Source: Listeria grandensis FSL F6-0971
Lineage (GTDB): Bacteria; Bacillota; Bacilli; Lactobacillales; Listeriaceae
Assembly: GCF_000525835.1 (NCBI RefSeq)
Contig: NZ_AODD01000005.1
Coordinates: 1 to 64,000 of the forward strand
Direction of reading: 5' to 3'
DNA length: 64,000 nt
The position numbers and the translations under genes are program-made. The first letter of the stretch is position 1, and each line of letters starts with the position of its first letter. The notes below the pieces were generated by a model. That model was not told where the DNA came from, made no database searches, and saw only the letters and a list, made by a program, of their open reading frames with translations. This document shows, piece by piece, positions 47,762 to 55,940 of this stretch.

Positions 47762-47797
47762 GTGGGCTTTTTGCTATTCAATTTTCACAATAACTGA

Positions 47798-47826
47798 TAT
47801 AATGTAAAAGAGTGGAAACGCTTCCT
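47798..47826 (+). promoter_or_regulatory. fdhA promoter with overlapping cre (CcpA) site
   Basis: TATAAT at 47798-47803, then TGGAAACGCTTCCT at 47813-47826, which satisfies the cre consensus TGnAAnCGnWnnCW and covers the expected transcription start. CcpA would repress fdhA in glucose. The -35 is weak. Confidence 0.55.
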
Positions 47827-47879
47827 AATGGTTTTCCTAGAATGGCATGAGTTCTTAGTTTTCAAGGAGGGATTTTTGG

Positions 47880-50867
47880 ATGGGTGCGAAGGTGAAAGTC
47901 ACGGTGAAGATTAACGGCAAGGCGCATGATGTGGAAGAAGGAACGCGAATTTTAGATTATTTGAATGATGAGGGCGTGCATCATCCGCATATTTGTTATA
48001 GTAAGCAGATGGGCGCGATTCAGTCGTGTGATACGTGTATGTGTGAAGTTGACGGCGAGTTGATGCGGGCTTGTAGTACGGATTTCAAGGATGCAATGGA
48101 TATTAAGCTGGATTCGGAAAAGGCGAAAGAGGCGCAGCTTGAGGCAATGGATCGGATTTTGGAAAATCATATGTTGTATTGTACGGTGTGTGATAATAAT
48201 AATGGGAACTGTCGGGTACATAATACGGCGGAACTGCTTGAGGTGGATTCGCAGGAGCGGCCATTCCGTGAGAAGGGCTATATCAATGACTTCTCGCATC
48301 CGTTTTATCGTTATGATCCGGATCAGTGTATTCTTTGTGGGCGCTGTGTCGAGGCGTGTCAGAGTGTGCAGGTGAATGAGACGCTTTCGATCGATTGGGA
48401 TCGGCCGCAGCCTCGGGTTATTTGGGATGATGATCGTCCGGCGAATATGTCGTCGTGCGTGTCGTGCGGACTGTGTGCTACCGTGTGCCCTTGTAATGCG
48501 TTGATGGAGAAATCGATGCTCGGTCAAGCTGGGTTTATGACGGGAATTGGCGAGGAAGTGCTAGAGCCAATGATCGATATGGTTAAAAAAGTGGAGCCGC
48601 CGTATCAAACGGTTTTCGCGTTGTCGGAAATGGAAAAATCGATGCGGGATACGCGGACGAAGAAGACAAAAACGGTTTGTACGTTCTGCGGAGTCGGGTG
48701 TACGTTTGAGGTTTGGACGAAAGGTCGTCAAATCTTGAAAGTGGAGCCGACTGGTGAAGGTCCTGTGAACAAGTTTGCGACGTGTGTGAAGGGTAAATTT
48801 GGTTGGGACTTTGTGAATAGTGACCAACGTTTGACGTCGCCGCTGATTCGTCAAGGGGATGAGTTTGTTGAGGCATCGTGGCAGGAAGCGATTGCGTTTA
48901 TTGCGGAGCGTTTGGGTAGTTTGCGTTCGGAGTTCGGCAATGATTCGCTCGGATTTATTTCTTCTTCTAAGACGACGAATGAGGAGAATTATTTGATGCA
49001 AAAATTGTCTCGCCAAGTGTTTGAGACGAATAATGTGGACAATTGTTCGCGTTATTGCCAAGCGCCGGCGTCGGATGGTTTGACGAATACGGTCGGGATT
49101 GGTGCGGATTCGGGAACGGCGGAGGATATTGAGACGGCTGGACTTGTCATTTTGGTCGGTTGTTCGCCTGCGGATGGGCATCCGGTTCTTGCTAGTCGTA
49201 TGAAGCGTGCGCAGAAATTGAACGGCCAGAAATTGATGGTTTCGGATCTTCGGAAACATGAGATGGCGGAGCGCGCGGACTTGTTTATTCGTCCGAAACA
49301 GGGCACGGATTTTGTGTGGTTGACGGCGGTTGCGAAGTACATGATTGATATGGGCTGGCATGATGCTCCGTTTATGGAGGCGCGGATTTCGAATGTGGAG
49401 GATTATATGACGTTCCTTGCGCCGTTTACGCTAGAATATGCGGAAAAAGAAACAGGGCTTTCGATTGAGACGCTTGAAAATGTGGCACAAATGGTGCATG
49501 AGGCTGACGGGACGGCGATTTGTTGGGGTATGGGTGTGACGCAAAACATTGCGGGCTCGCATACGTCGGCGGCGATTTCGAACTTGCTGCTTGTGACGGG
49601 AAACTTTGGTCGTCATGGCGCGGGCGCGTATCCGCTTCGTGGGCACAATAACGTGCAGGGGGCTTGTGATATGGGATCCTTGCCAAACGTATTGCCAGGC
49701 GTGCAGTCGCTTCTAAATCCAGAAGTTCGCGCGCGTTTTTCGGAAGCGTATGGCGTGGAAATTTCGGAAGTACCAGGTCTTAAAAATAATGAAATGTTGG
49801 ACGCTATCGAGGCTGGGACGCTTAAAGCAATGTACTTGATTGGGGAAGAGATGGCTTGGGTGGACTCGAATACGAACCATGTTCAAGATACACTTGCAAA
49901 ACTCGATTTCTTCGTGGTTCAGGATGTCTTTTTATCGAAGACGGCGCAATTTGCTGATGTTGTTTTACCGGCATCGCCTTCGCTTGAAAAAGAGGGGACA
50001 TTTACGAATACGGAGCGTCGTGTGCAGCGCCTGTATGAAGTGTTGGAGCCGCTTGGTGATTCGAAACCGGATTGGTGGATCATTCAAGAAGTGGCGAACG
50101 CGTGTGGTGGAAATTGGAACTTTACGCATCCGAGCGAGATTATGGATGAGGTTGCTAGTCTTGCGCCATTCTTTGCGGGTGTGAGCTATGACCGGATGGA
50201 AGGTTTTGATAGTCTTGTTTGGCCGGTTTCGGCGGATGGTGTCGATATGCCGTTGCTTTATGAGGATCGTTTTAATTTCCCAGATGGCAAGGCAAAACTT
50301 TCTGTATTGCCATACATTGCGCCGATTGAGTTCCCGAAAGAGTTTGATTTAACGCTGAACAATGGCCGTTTGTTGGAGCATTTCCATGAAGGGAATTTGA
50401 CGCATAAAACGAAGGGTCTAGACTACAAATTACCAGAAGTTTTTGTAGAGGTATCGAAGGAATTGGCGCAGAAACGTGGCATTGAGGACGGTTCGCTTGT
50501 GCGGTTGACGTCGCCATACGGTCACATTAAGGTGCATGCGGTCGTGACGGATCGGGTTCGCGCGAATGAGGTTTACTTGCCAATGCACTCGGTCAGCCAC
50601 GAAACGGCGGTCAACTTATTGACGTCTAGCGCGGGCGATGTGCGGACGAAGACACCGGCCTACAAACAAACGAAGGTAAACTTGGAAGTATTGCAAAAAT
50701 GTGGCGAAAATCCGCTACCGAAACATAATCCGCGAAATGCGGCAAGATTCCCGCAAAATGGTGTGGAAATCGAGCGCAAGTGGGCTCGTGCGGACTACAA
50801 ACCGATTTCGAAACATAATTGTGCTTGTGGTGGAAACTGTGCGTGTAAGAAAGGGAGTGAGGCGTGA
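47880..50867 (+). CDS. fdhA: Formate dehydrogenase alpha subunit (molybdopterin, Fe-S; YrhE-like)
   Basis: 995 residues. Order: N-terminal 2Fe-2S ferredoxin domain (Cys of ICYSKQMGAIQSCDTCMCEV), a 2x4Fe-4S domain (CILCGRCVEAC and CVSCGLCATVCPCNAL), then the molybdopterin catalytic part with its own 4Fe-4S site (CTFCGVGC) and Mo ligand probably Cys393 in NCSRYCQAPASDG. It oxidises formate to CO2. The ligand is cysteine, not selenocysteine. The C-terminus carries an extra Cys-rich tail, HNCACGGNCACKK, of unknown role. AAGGAGGG before ATG 47880. It overlaps the DUF1641 gene by one base. No separate NAD-binding beta subunit is present, so the electron acceptor is open. Confidence 0.93.
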   Translation: MGAKVKVTVKINGKAHDVEEGTRILDYLNDEGVHHPHICYSKQMGAIQSCDTCMCEVDGELMRACSTDFKDAMDIKLDSEKAKEAQLEAMDRILENHMLYCTVCDNNNGNCRVHNTAELLEVDSQERPFREKGYINDFSHPFYRYDPDQCILCGRCVEACQSVQVNETLSIDWDRPQPRVIWDDDRPANMSSCVSCGLCATVCPCNALMEKSMLGQAGFMTGIGEEVLEPMIDMVKKVEPPYQTVFALSEMEKSMRDTRTKKTKTVCTFCGVGCTFEVWTKGRQILKVEPTGEGPVNKFATCVKGKFGWDFVNSDQRLTSPLIRQGDEFVEASWQEAIAFIAERLGSLRSEFGNDSLGFISSSKTTNEENYLMQKLSRQVFETNNVDNCSRYCQAPASDGLTNTVGIGADSGTAEDIETAGLVILVGCSPADGHPVLASRMKRAQKLNGQKLMVSDLRKHEMAERADLFIRPKQGTDFVWLTAVAKYMIDMGWHDAPFMEARISNVEDYMTFLAPFTLEYAEKETGLSIETLENVAQMVHEADGTAICWGMGVTQNIAGSHTSAAISNLLLVTGNFGRHGAGAYPLRGHNNVQGACDMGSLPNVLPGVQSLLNPEVRARFSEAYGVEISEVPGLKNNEMLDAIEAGTLKAMYLIGEEMAWVDSNTNHVQDTLAKLDFFVVQDVFLSKTAQFADVVLPASPSLEKEGTFTNTERRVQRLYEVLEPLGDSKPDWWIIQEVANACGGNWNFTHPSEIMDEVASLAPFFAGVSYDRMEGFDSLVWPVSADGVDMPLLYEDRFNFPDGKAKLSVLPYIAPIEFPKEFDLTLNNGRLLEHFHEGNLTHKTKGLDYKLPEVFVEVSKELAQKRGIEDGSLVRLTSPYGHIKVHAVVTDRVRANEVYLPMHSVSHETAVNLLTSSAGDVRTKTPAYKQTKVNLEVLQKCGENPLPKHNPRNAARFPQNGVEIERKWARADYKPISKHNCACGGNCACKKGSEA

Positions 50868-51343
50868 TGGCAGAACCTATTTCTAAAATACGCCGTGTGG
50901 AAAAGACGGATGATCAGATAAAACAGGATAAAATGACGGCAATAAAAGACCAGATTGCGACGGATGACGTGGCTTTCATGGAAGTTTTGGAGTTAGTGAA
51001 GGCGTTGCATGATTCTGGGGCGCTAGACATGTTGAACAGTGCTTTGAAGGCGAAAGAGGACATCGCGACGACATTTTTGAATGAAGCTCGGAAGGAACCG
51101 GCGACGAATGCGATTAATAATTTGATGATGACTAGTAAATTATTGACGGAGACGAAGCCGGAGCAGACGGAGAAAATGTTGGAGGGGCTTGCAAACGCGC
51201 AGGCGAAGGCAAATGAGAGCTTGAAAGAGGACACGACGCTGGGACTATTCGGACTGGCGAAAGCGATGAAGGACCCTGATGTGAATCGGGCGTTGCGTTA
51301 TGGTTTAGCATTTCTGAAAGGTGTCGGACAGGAATTGAAATAA
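50867..51343 (+). CDS. DUF1641 protein (YrhD-like), formate dehydrogenase accessory
   Basis: 158 residues, mostly helical; contains the DUF1641 pattern LVKALHDSGALDMLNSALKA and a C-terminal GLFGLAKAMKDPDVNRALRY. The ATG at 50867 overlaps the fdhA stop by one base. The gene regularly follows yrhE-type fdhA in Bacillus and Listeria; its biochemical role is unknown, possibly a small subunit or assembly factor. Confidence 0.85.
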   Translation: MAEPISKIRRVEKTDDQIKQDKMTAIKDQIATDDVAFMEVLELVKALHDSGALDMLNSALKAKEDIATTFLNEARKEPATNAINNLMMTSKLLTETKPEQTEKMLEGLANAQAKANESLKEDTTLGLFGLAKAMKDPDVNRALRYGLAFLKGVGQELK

Positions 51344-51351
51344 AAATGAGA

Positions 51352-51388
51352 CTCCAGATGCTGCTTACAAACGCGCATCTGGGGTTTT
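51352..51388 (+). terminator. Terminator between the DUF1641 gene and fdhD
   Basis: CTCCAGATGC (51352-51361) pairs with GCATCTGGGG (51375-51384), then TTTT. fdhD would depend on read-through or a cryptic promoter. Confidence 0.7.
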
Positions 51389-51406
51389 CGTTAGGTGGGG
51401 ACGAGG

Positions 51407-52198
51407 ATGGAAACGACTGCTGGGATTGGGATTCGGCGTTTTAAAGAGGGGCATATGTTTGATGATGTGGCAACGGTTGCCGTGGAATATCCACTGACGA
51501 TTTATGTGAACGAGGAGGAGCTGGTGACGATTGTCTGTACGCCGGAATATGCCGAGGATTTGGTGATTGGCTTCCTGACTTCGGAGGGAATTGTGCGCGG
51601 TGTGGCGGATATTGATCGTGTGGAAATCGTTGAGGCGACGGGGCATGCGAAGGTGACGGCTAATTTTGTGAATAAATTTAATGCCAAATACCGTGCGAAA
51701 CGCTACATTACGTCTTGTTGTGGGAAATCGCGGGAGAACTTCTATTTTCAGTCGGATGCATCGCTTGTGGAGACGCGAAATGAGACGGATTTGGTGCTGC
51801 GTCCAGTGGAGATTTTTGATTTGATGTCGCGATTTGAAGCGGATTCGGATACGTTTCGTAAGACTGGCGGTGTGCATAACGCTGCGCTTTGTAGTCGTGA
51901 TCAGGTGATTTGTGTGCGGATGGACATTGGTCGGCACAACGCGCTTGATAAAATTTACGGGCATTGCTTGAAGTCCGAAATTTCGATGAGCGACAAGGCG
52001 ATTATTTTTAGCGGTCGGATTTCCTCGGAGATTTTAGTAAAGACTGCGAAAATCGGCTGCGGCATTATTTTATCGCGTTCGGCACCCACGGAGCTTGCGA
52101 TAGAAATGGCGCGGGAGCTTAATATTACGGCTGTCGGGTTTATTCGAGGGGACGGTTTTAGTGTTTATAGCGGGCAACAGCGGATTTTGGAGGGTTAG
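51407..52198 (+). CDS. fdhD: FdhD, sulfur carrier for formate dehydrogenase activation
   Basis: 263 residues. FdhD carries sulfur from IscS-type desulfurase to the Mo cofactor of FdhA. The reactive cysteines lie in ITSCCGKSRENF (adjacent Cys pair rather than the C-x2-C of E. coli). The GGVHNAALCS and DIGRHNALDKIYG motifs are conserved. The ATG at 51407 is chosen; a GTG four codons earlier is possible. It follows fdhA and its partner, completing a minimal formate dehydrogenase set. Confidence 0.92.
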   Translation: METTAGIGIRRFKEGHMFDDVATVAVEYPLTIYVNEEELVTIVCTPEYAEDLVIGFLTSEGIVRGVADIDRVEIVEATGHAKVTANFVNKFNAKYRAKRYITSCCGKSRENFYFQSDASLVETRNETDLVLRPVEIFDLMSRFEADSDTFRKTGGVHNAALCSRDQVICVRMDIGRHNALDKIYGHCLKSEISMSDKAIIFSGRISSEILVKTAKIGCGIILSRSAPTELAIEMARELNITAVGFIRGDGFSVYSGQQRILEG

Positions 52199-52238
52199 AA
52201 AAAGCGCCGAACCTCGTGTTAGAGATTTGGCGCTTTTA
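52199..52238. terminator. Bidirectional terminator between fdhD and the NmrA-like gene
   Basis: AAAAAGCGCCGAA pairs with TTTGGCGCTTTT around a short loop, with A and T tracts on both sides. It serves the two convergent genes. Confidence 0.75.
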
Positions 52239-53111
52239 TCATAGAAACGATGTGCGGTAATCCTCAATATATTGACTTATTGAAGTAGGTTCTCGCTTTA
52301 AAAGTTCTTTCGCAGTGGGGGTGACTTTTTTCGCGTTGCCTAATTGCGTAATCAAATATAGCATCGTCATGACATTCACATAGGCTTTCGGGGTGCCACG
52401 CTTCATCATCGTTGATCTGAAATGCCATAGTGACGGCTTGCTATAGGTTATTTTTTTGCCTAAAATAGTTGTCATTTTATTAGCAACTTCATAGTAACTC
52501 ACCGCTTCTTTCCCAGTAATACTATATTTTTGCTGAAGGTGCTGAGGGGTATTCATGAGACAAATTGCGGCAATTTCGCCAATATCGCGTGTATCAATAA
52601 AACTAGTTTTGCTTTGCCGGCCGGGATAAATAAATCCTGGTTTTTCTGAATGTCCATTTGGTGGGTCGTATTCAGGTTCTGCATAAAGAAACTAGGCCGC
52701 AAGAAAGTATATGGCAACTCGAGACGCATCATTTCTTTCTCGATTTTATGATGAGGCGTGACTGGATTTTTCTCGACGCCAATTAAAGAGACGAATAGCA
52801 CATGAGCGATAGATTGCGCTTTTAAAAAAGTGTAAAAATGGAAACATGTCTTCTTTTGGCGTTGATAGCTGCGGGGGACGGACAAAAAAGACTTTTGTTA
52901 CTCCTTCTAATGTGTCAGGGAAAGTACTGCTATCTAAAAAGTCGAAATGCATAACGTCTACCAACGAATTATCTTCCCACAAAGCTTTACTTTTTTCAGG
53001 ATTCGACACGCCTGCACGTACAGCTACTCCATGTTCAGTTAGCGTTTGAACAACGGAAAAGCCGATATTTCCTGTGGCGCCAAGCACTAGTATTTTCTCC
53101 AAATCAGTCAT
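52239..53111 (-). CDS. NmrA-like NAD(P)-binding oxidoreductase, two compensating frameshifts
   Basis: Atypical SDR with Rossmann motif LGATGNIGFSVVQ at the N-terminus. The gene is split by a one-base insertion in the A run at 52824-52829 (plus strand) and a one-base deletion in the T run at 52607-52610. Correcting both gives 290 residues reading MFPFLHFLKAQSIAHV, then AGKAKTSFIDTRDIGEIAAI. Such proteins are NAD(P)H sensors or quinone reductases. Its start overlaps the end of the marR-like gene by eight bases, so it belongs to that regulator's operon. Confidence 0.75.
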
Positions 53112-53520
53112 TCCTTTCTAATTTTTTCTTTAGTAAATCCACAAAAAGGCGCTGTTCTTCTGGTGTATAGGTGGATAAAAAAGAGGACGTTACTTCTTGG
53201 CTCGAAGATTCTAGTTTTGGGATAATTTTATAAGCTTGGGGTGTTAGTTTCAAAGAAAAGGAGCGTTTATCCTGAGCGCTGGCATGTTTCACTAGAAATC
53301 CTTTTTTCTCAAGCCGAGAAATAATACCAGATGTAGTGGGTTTATCAAAACCGAGTCGCTCTGACAGAAGAGCACTTGTTACTTGATGGTTCTCAAGTAG
53401 TTGGAGATGTTTCAAAATGGCCCATTGTGCGCTCGTTACGTCGTGCTTTTCTAACGCTTGATTCAAATCATGACGCAGTTTTTTCGCACTATTCATTAAT
53501 AAATAACCAAAATCGTCCAT
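53104..53520 (-). CDS. MarR-family transcriptional regulator
   Basis: 138 residues with the MarR winged helix: SALLSERLGFDKPTTSGIIS as recognition part and RLEKKGFLVKHASAQDKRSF as wing. ATG at 53520 has AAAGGTG upstream. It probably represses its own operon through the long palindrome just upstream and responds to phenolic, electrophile or quinone-type ligands, which would fit the NmrA partner. Confidence 0.88.
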   Translation of the reverse strand: MDDFGYLLMNSAKKLRHDLNQALEKHDVTSAQWAILKHLQLLENHQVTSALLSERLGFDKPTTSGIISRLEKKGFLVKHASAQDKRSFSLKLTPQAYKIIPKLESSSQEVTSSFLSTYTPEEQRLFVDLLKKKLERND

Positions 53521-53540
53521 GGTATCACCTTTCCAAAAAA

Positions 53541-53586
53541 GTAATAAAAGCATATAGTTAGTATACTAACTATATGCTTTTATTAC
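53541..53586. promoter_or_regulatory. 46-bp perfect palindrome, MarR operator candidate
   Basis: Bases 53541-53563 are exactly complementary to 53564-53586, with no central loop; the centre is TTAGTATACTAA. It lies 20 bases upstream of the marR-like start and 56 bases before the divergent gene at 53642. MarR sites are usually 16-20 bp, so two overlapping sites or another function is possible. Confidence 0.7.
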
Positions 53587-53641
53587 AAGCTTTACTGACT
53601 ATGTACTATAATGAAAAGATAAACTGTTGGGAGGTTGGATT

Positions 53642-54145
53642 GTGAGTCAGTTAGAAAATTATTTTCCATTCGGGATTGAGAAAAGTCTATTTCACGTCAT
53701 TTCTTCCGAGCCACATATTTTGAAAAAACTGCAACACCAAGCTTTTCATGAGAGTCGGATATCCATTTTGTTCACAACGAAGATTTGGAAGCTAGCCGAT
53801 TTTCAGATGGAGTTTCCTGAATTGGAATGTGAAGAAATGCAGCTCAAAAAGAAATACATATTCGTGAAAAATGTGCCGTCTAATTATCCCAAAATGCTAC
53901 ATTTGATGGAGATTTATAAGAATTCGGGATTGGAGATGTATCTTTTTTTAACGGATGATTTGAAATACCGCTGGCTAGAAGAAGAGGTGATGACGCCAGT
54001 TTTGATGCGGAAAAAGGTGAGGGCTCAAATGGTTATAGATTTGGCAAATGAGGATTTATTACTATTTTTCAATCAGGACGGAAGTAAGACACATGCAATT
54101 GGAGTCGGGGAACAGTGGCGGGAGAAATTGATTAGTTTTCAATAA
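53642..54145 (+). CDS. Conserved-looking protein of unknown function
   Basis: 167 residues, mixed alpha/beta, rich in Phe, Leu, Glu and Lys, no membrane segment or signal. Starts GTG at 53642 with GGGAGG seven bases upstream. I do not recognise a family. It is divergent from the marR-like operon across the palindrome and so may share its control. Its stop is six bases from the left end of the IS element, so its native downstream region has been displaced. Confidence 0.5.
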   Translation: MSQLENYFPFGIEKSLFHVISSEPHILKKLQHQAFHESRISILFTTKIWKLADFQMEFPELECEEMQLKKKYIFVKNVPSNYPKMLHLMEIYKNSGLEMYLFLTDDLKYRWLEEEVMTPVLMRKKVRAQMVIDLANEDLLLFFNQDGSKTHAIGVGEQWREKLISFQ

Positions 54146-54186
54146 ACGCCAAAAAAGAGTCTGAGACAAAAGGTTCTCTGACCTAG

Positions 54187-54234
54187 AAAAATACGTATCA
54201 AAAATCTAAATTCAGATTTTTGATACGTATTTTT
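54187..54234. terminator. 21-bp perfect hairpin inside the IS left end
   Basis: Bases 54187-54207 are exactly complementary to 54214-54234 around AAATTC. A and T tracts flank it, so it can terminate in both directions, shielding the element from outside transcription and ending the transposase mRNA. Confidence 0.75.
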
Positions 54235-54305
54235 TCCTTTCGGGCACGCGAGGCGTGCCAGTTTCCGCATATTATTAGCCATGAAGTAGGGATTGGCTTC
54301 GGTCG

Positions 54306-55799
54306 CTACCCTCGTAAACGAAAACGAGTGAACCCCAAAAGAGCCTTCACATGCCCAAAAACTGGTTCTACATCTATCTTTCGTTGCCGATAGATGGCAG
54401 AAGTTATTTCGGATGTTAGGCTTCGTCTTGCTCGATTTTTTAGTTCTTCCCAAACTGGATTATAGTAAATTTTTCGATTCTTTCCTGATTGAGCGGTTGT
54501 GCATGCTGCACGCAAAGGACAATCAGAACAGTCTTCGCATTCATAGACTTTAAAATCACGCACATAGCCATAGCGATCTGTCCGATAAGCATATCGCTGA
54601 AAGTGGACCTTTCGCTGATTCGGACAAATGAAAAAATCATCCGCTGCGCGGTATTCCCAGTGATCTCGATGCATCAGGTCTTTCTTATACGAGCGTTTTT
54701 GTTCTTTTCGATACATCGTATAGGGCATGATAGGCAGGCTATTGGTTTCCTCTAATAGGTATTTATAATTCTCTTCTCCACCATAACCAGCGTCTGCGAC
54801 GATGTAATCTGGAAGGCCTCCTAATTGCTTTTCATACGAAGATAAAAAGGGAAGGAAGCAACGCGTATCTGTGGGGCGTTGAAAAATGGAACAATGCAAG
54901 GTAAATTGATTCTCCGTGGCAATTTGAACATTATACCCTGCTTTTAATTGTCCATTTCGCATGTGATCTTCTTTCATTCGCATGAAGGTCGCATCTGTAT
55001 CTGTTTTAGAAAAGCTATTTCGATCACCAAATTGCTGAAAATGTGTCTGATACTTTTGTAGCCTTGGTAAATAATCGAGTTGTAATTGTTTTTGTTGTTT
55101 GGTCCACATCCGCTTCTCTTGTTTTAAGGCTTTTTGTTCTACACTATCAGCCTCACAGAGGCTGGTATCAATGGCTTCAATCGTTTCAGAAAGCACTTGA
55201 TCTAATTGCTCCAATTGCACGATTGAAAAATCTTCTTTCTCATCTTTCTCCATATCTAATGCGACTTGGCGCTTCATATCTTCGTAAAGGGTGCCGATTT
55301 TTTCTTGTAGACTTGCATGGAACCGTTCCGATGATTTTCGCCAAACAAAGCTATACTTGTTGGCATTTGCTTCTATCTTTGTGCCATCTACATATATTTT
55401 TTCACCTGAAATAAGTTGTTGTTTTAGCGCAAGGGTATGAAAAGAAATAAACATATTTTTTAACAGCGTATCAAAATGTGGAGAAATTCGGGCACGATTA
55501 ATCGTGCGATAACTTGGTGCTTGTTGTCCTGCTAGCCACATCATCGGAATATTTTCTTGCGTCATAGACGCTATTTTCCGACCGGAGGTCACGCCTTGGG
55601 AATACGCATAAAGAATGACTTTTAGCATCATTTTTGGATGGTAGCTTGGACGGCCTTCTGCCGTTTGCCAATTTTGAATAGCTACTTCTGGAATCTCCTC
55701 TACTTGTTGATGAATCGTTCGTGACACATGATTTTCAGGAATCATTGTTTCTAAATCCATTGGAAGAATTAATTGGTCCATGTTATAATTGATATACAT
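54306..55799 (-). CDS. IS1182-family transposase, C-terminal frameshift
   Basis: 497 residues in the open frame. N-terminal DUF772 region with RPSYHPKMMLKVILYAYSQG, DDE-type catalytic core with YVDGTKIEANANKYSFVWRK and IVADAGYGGEENYKYL, and a Cys cluster CEDCSDCPLRAACTTAQSGK before the final DVEPVFGHVKALLGFTRFRL. It stops at 54306. Another frame then continues with VATEANPYFMANNMRKLA, the usual family ending, so one G is missing from the GGG at 54308-54310 (CCC on the plus strand). Start ATG 55799 with AAAGGAG upstream. Either a sequencing deletion or an inactivating mutation. Confidence 0.85.
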   Translation of the reverse strand: MYINYNMDQLILPMDLETMIPENHVSRTIHQQVEEIPEVAIQNWQTAEGRPSYHPKMMLKVILYAYSQGVTSGRKIASMTQENIPMMWLAGQQAPSYRTINRARISPHFDTLLKNMFISFHTLALKQQLISGEKIYVDGTKIEANANKYSFVWRKSSERFHASLQEKIGTLYEDMKRQVALDMEKDEKEDFSIVQLEQLDQVLSETIEAIDTSLCEADSVEQKALKQEKRMWTKQQKQLQLDYLPRLQKYQTHFQQFGDRNSFSKTDTDATFMRMKEDHMRNGQLKAGYNVQIATENQFTLHCSIFQRPTDTRCFLPFLSSYEKQLGGLPDYIVADAGYGGEENYKYLLEETNSLPIMPYTMYRKEQKRSYKKDLMHRDHWEYRAADDFFICPNQRKVHFQRYAYRTDRYGYVRDFKVYECEDCSDCPLRAACTTAQSGKNRKIYYNPVWEELKNRARRSLTSEITSAIYRQRKIDVEPVFGHVKALLGFTRFRLRG

Positions 55800-55940
55800 A
55801 AATAGCACTCCTTTGTTGGGTTTTTGTTGGTACTTTAATTTTAACAAAGAGTGCTATTTTTGTGTACTTATTTCTATGTACAAAAAAGGATGGAACATCC
55901 GTTGATACTAATCAACTTTTGTCCCATCCTCTTTTTATTC

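Larger units (their letters stand above)
54152..55936 (-). mobile_element. IS1182-family insertion sequence
   Basis: About 1785 bp. Ends are imperfect inverted repeats: AAAAAGAGTCTGAGACAAAAG at the left (from 54152), and on the reverse strand AAAAAGAGGATGGGACAAAAG at the right (ending 55936), 19 of 24 bases alike. One leftward transposase gene fills it. I see no clear target-site duplication. It sits against the stop codons of both neighbours (6 bases from one, 4 from the other). Confidence 0.8.

Noticed and set aside
47695-47780. Possible terminator at GGGCGCC...GGGCTTTTT before fdhA
   Set aside because: The arms do not pair well; the segment is better explained by the Fur-like site and promoter.
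48561-49361. Several long minus-strand frames within fdhA (up to 266 codons)
   Set aside because: They arise from the strong G/C third-position bias of fdhA on the other strand; they are Arg-rich, lack ribosome binding sites and show no family features.
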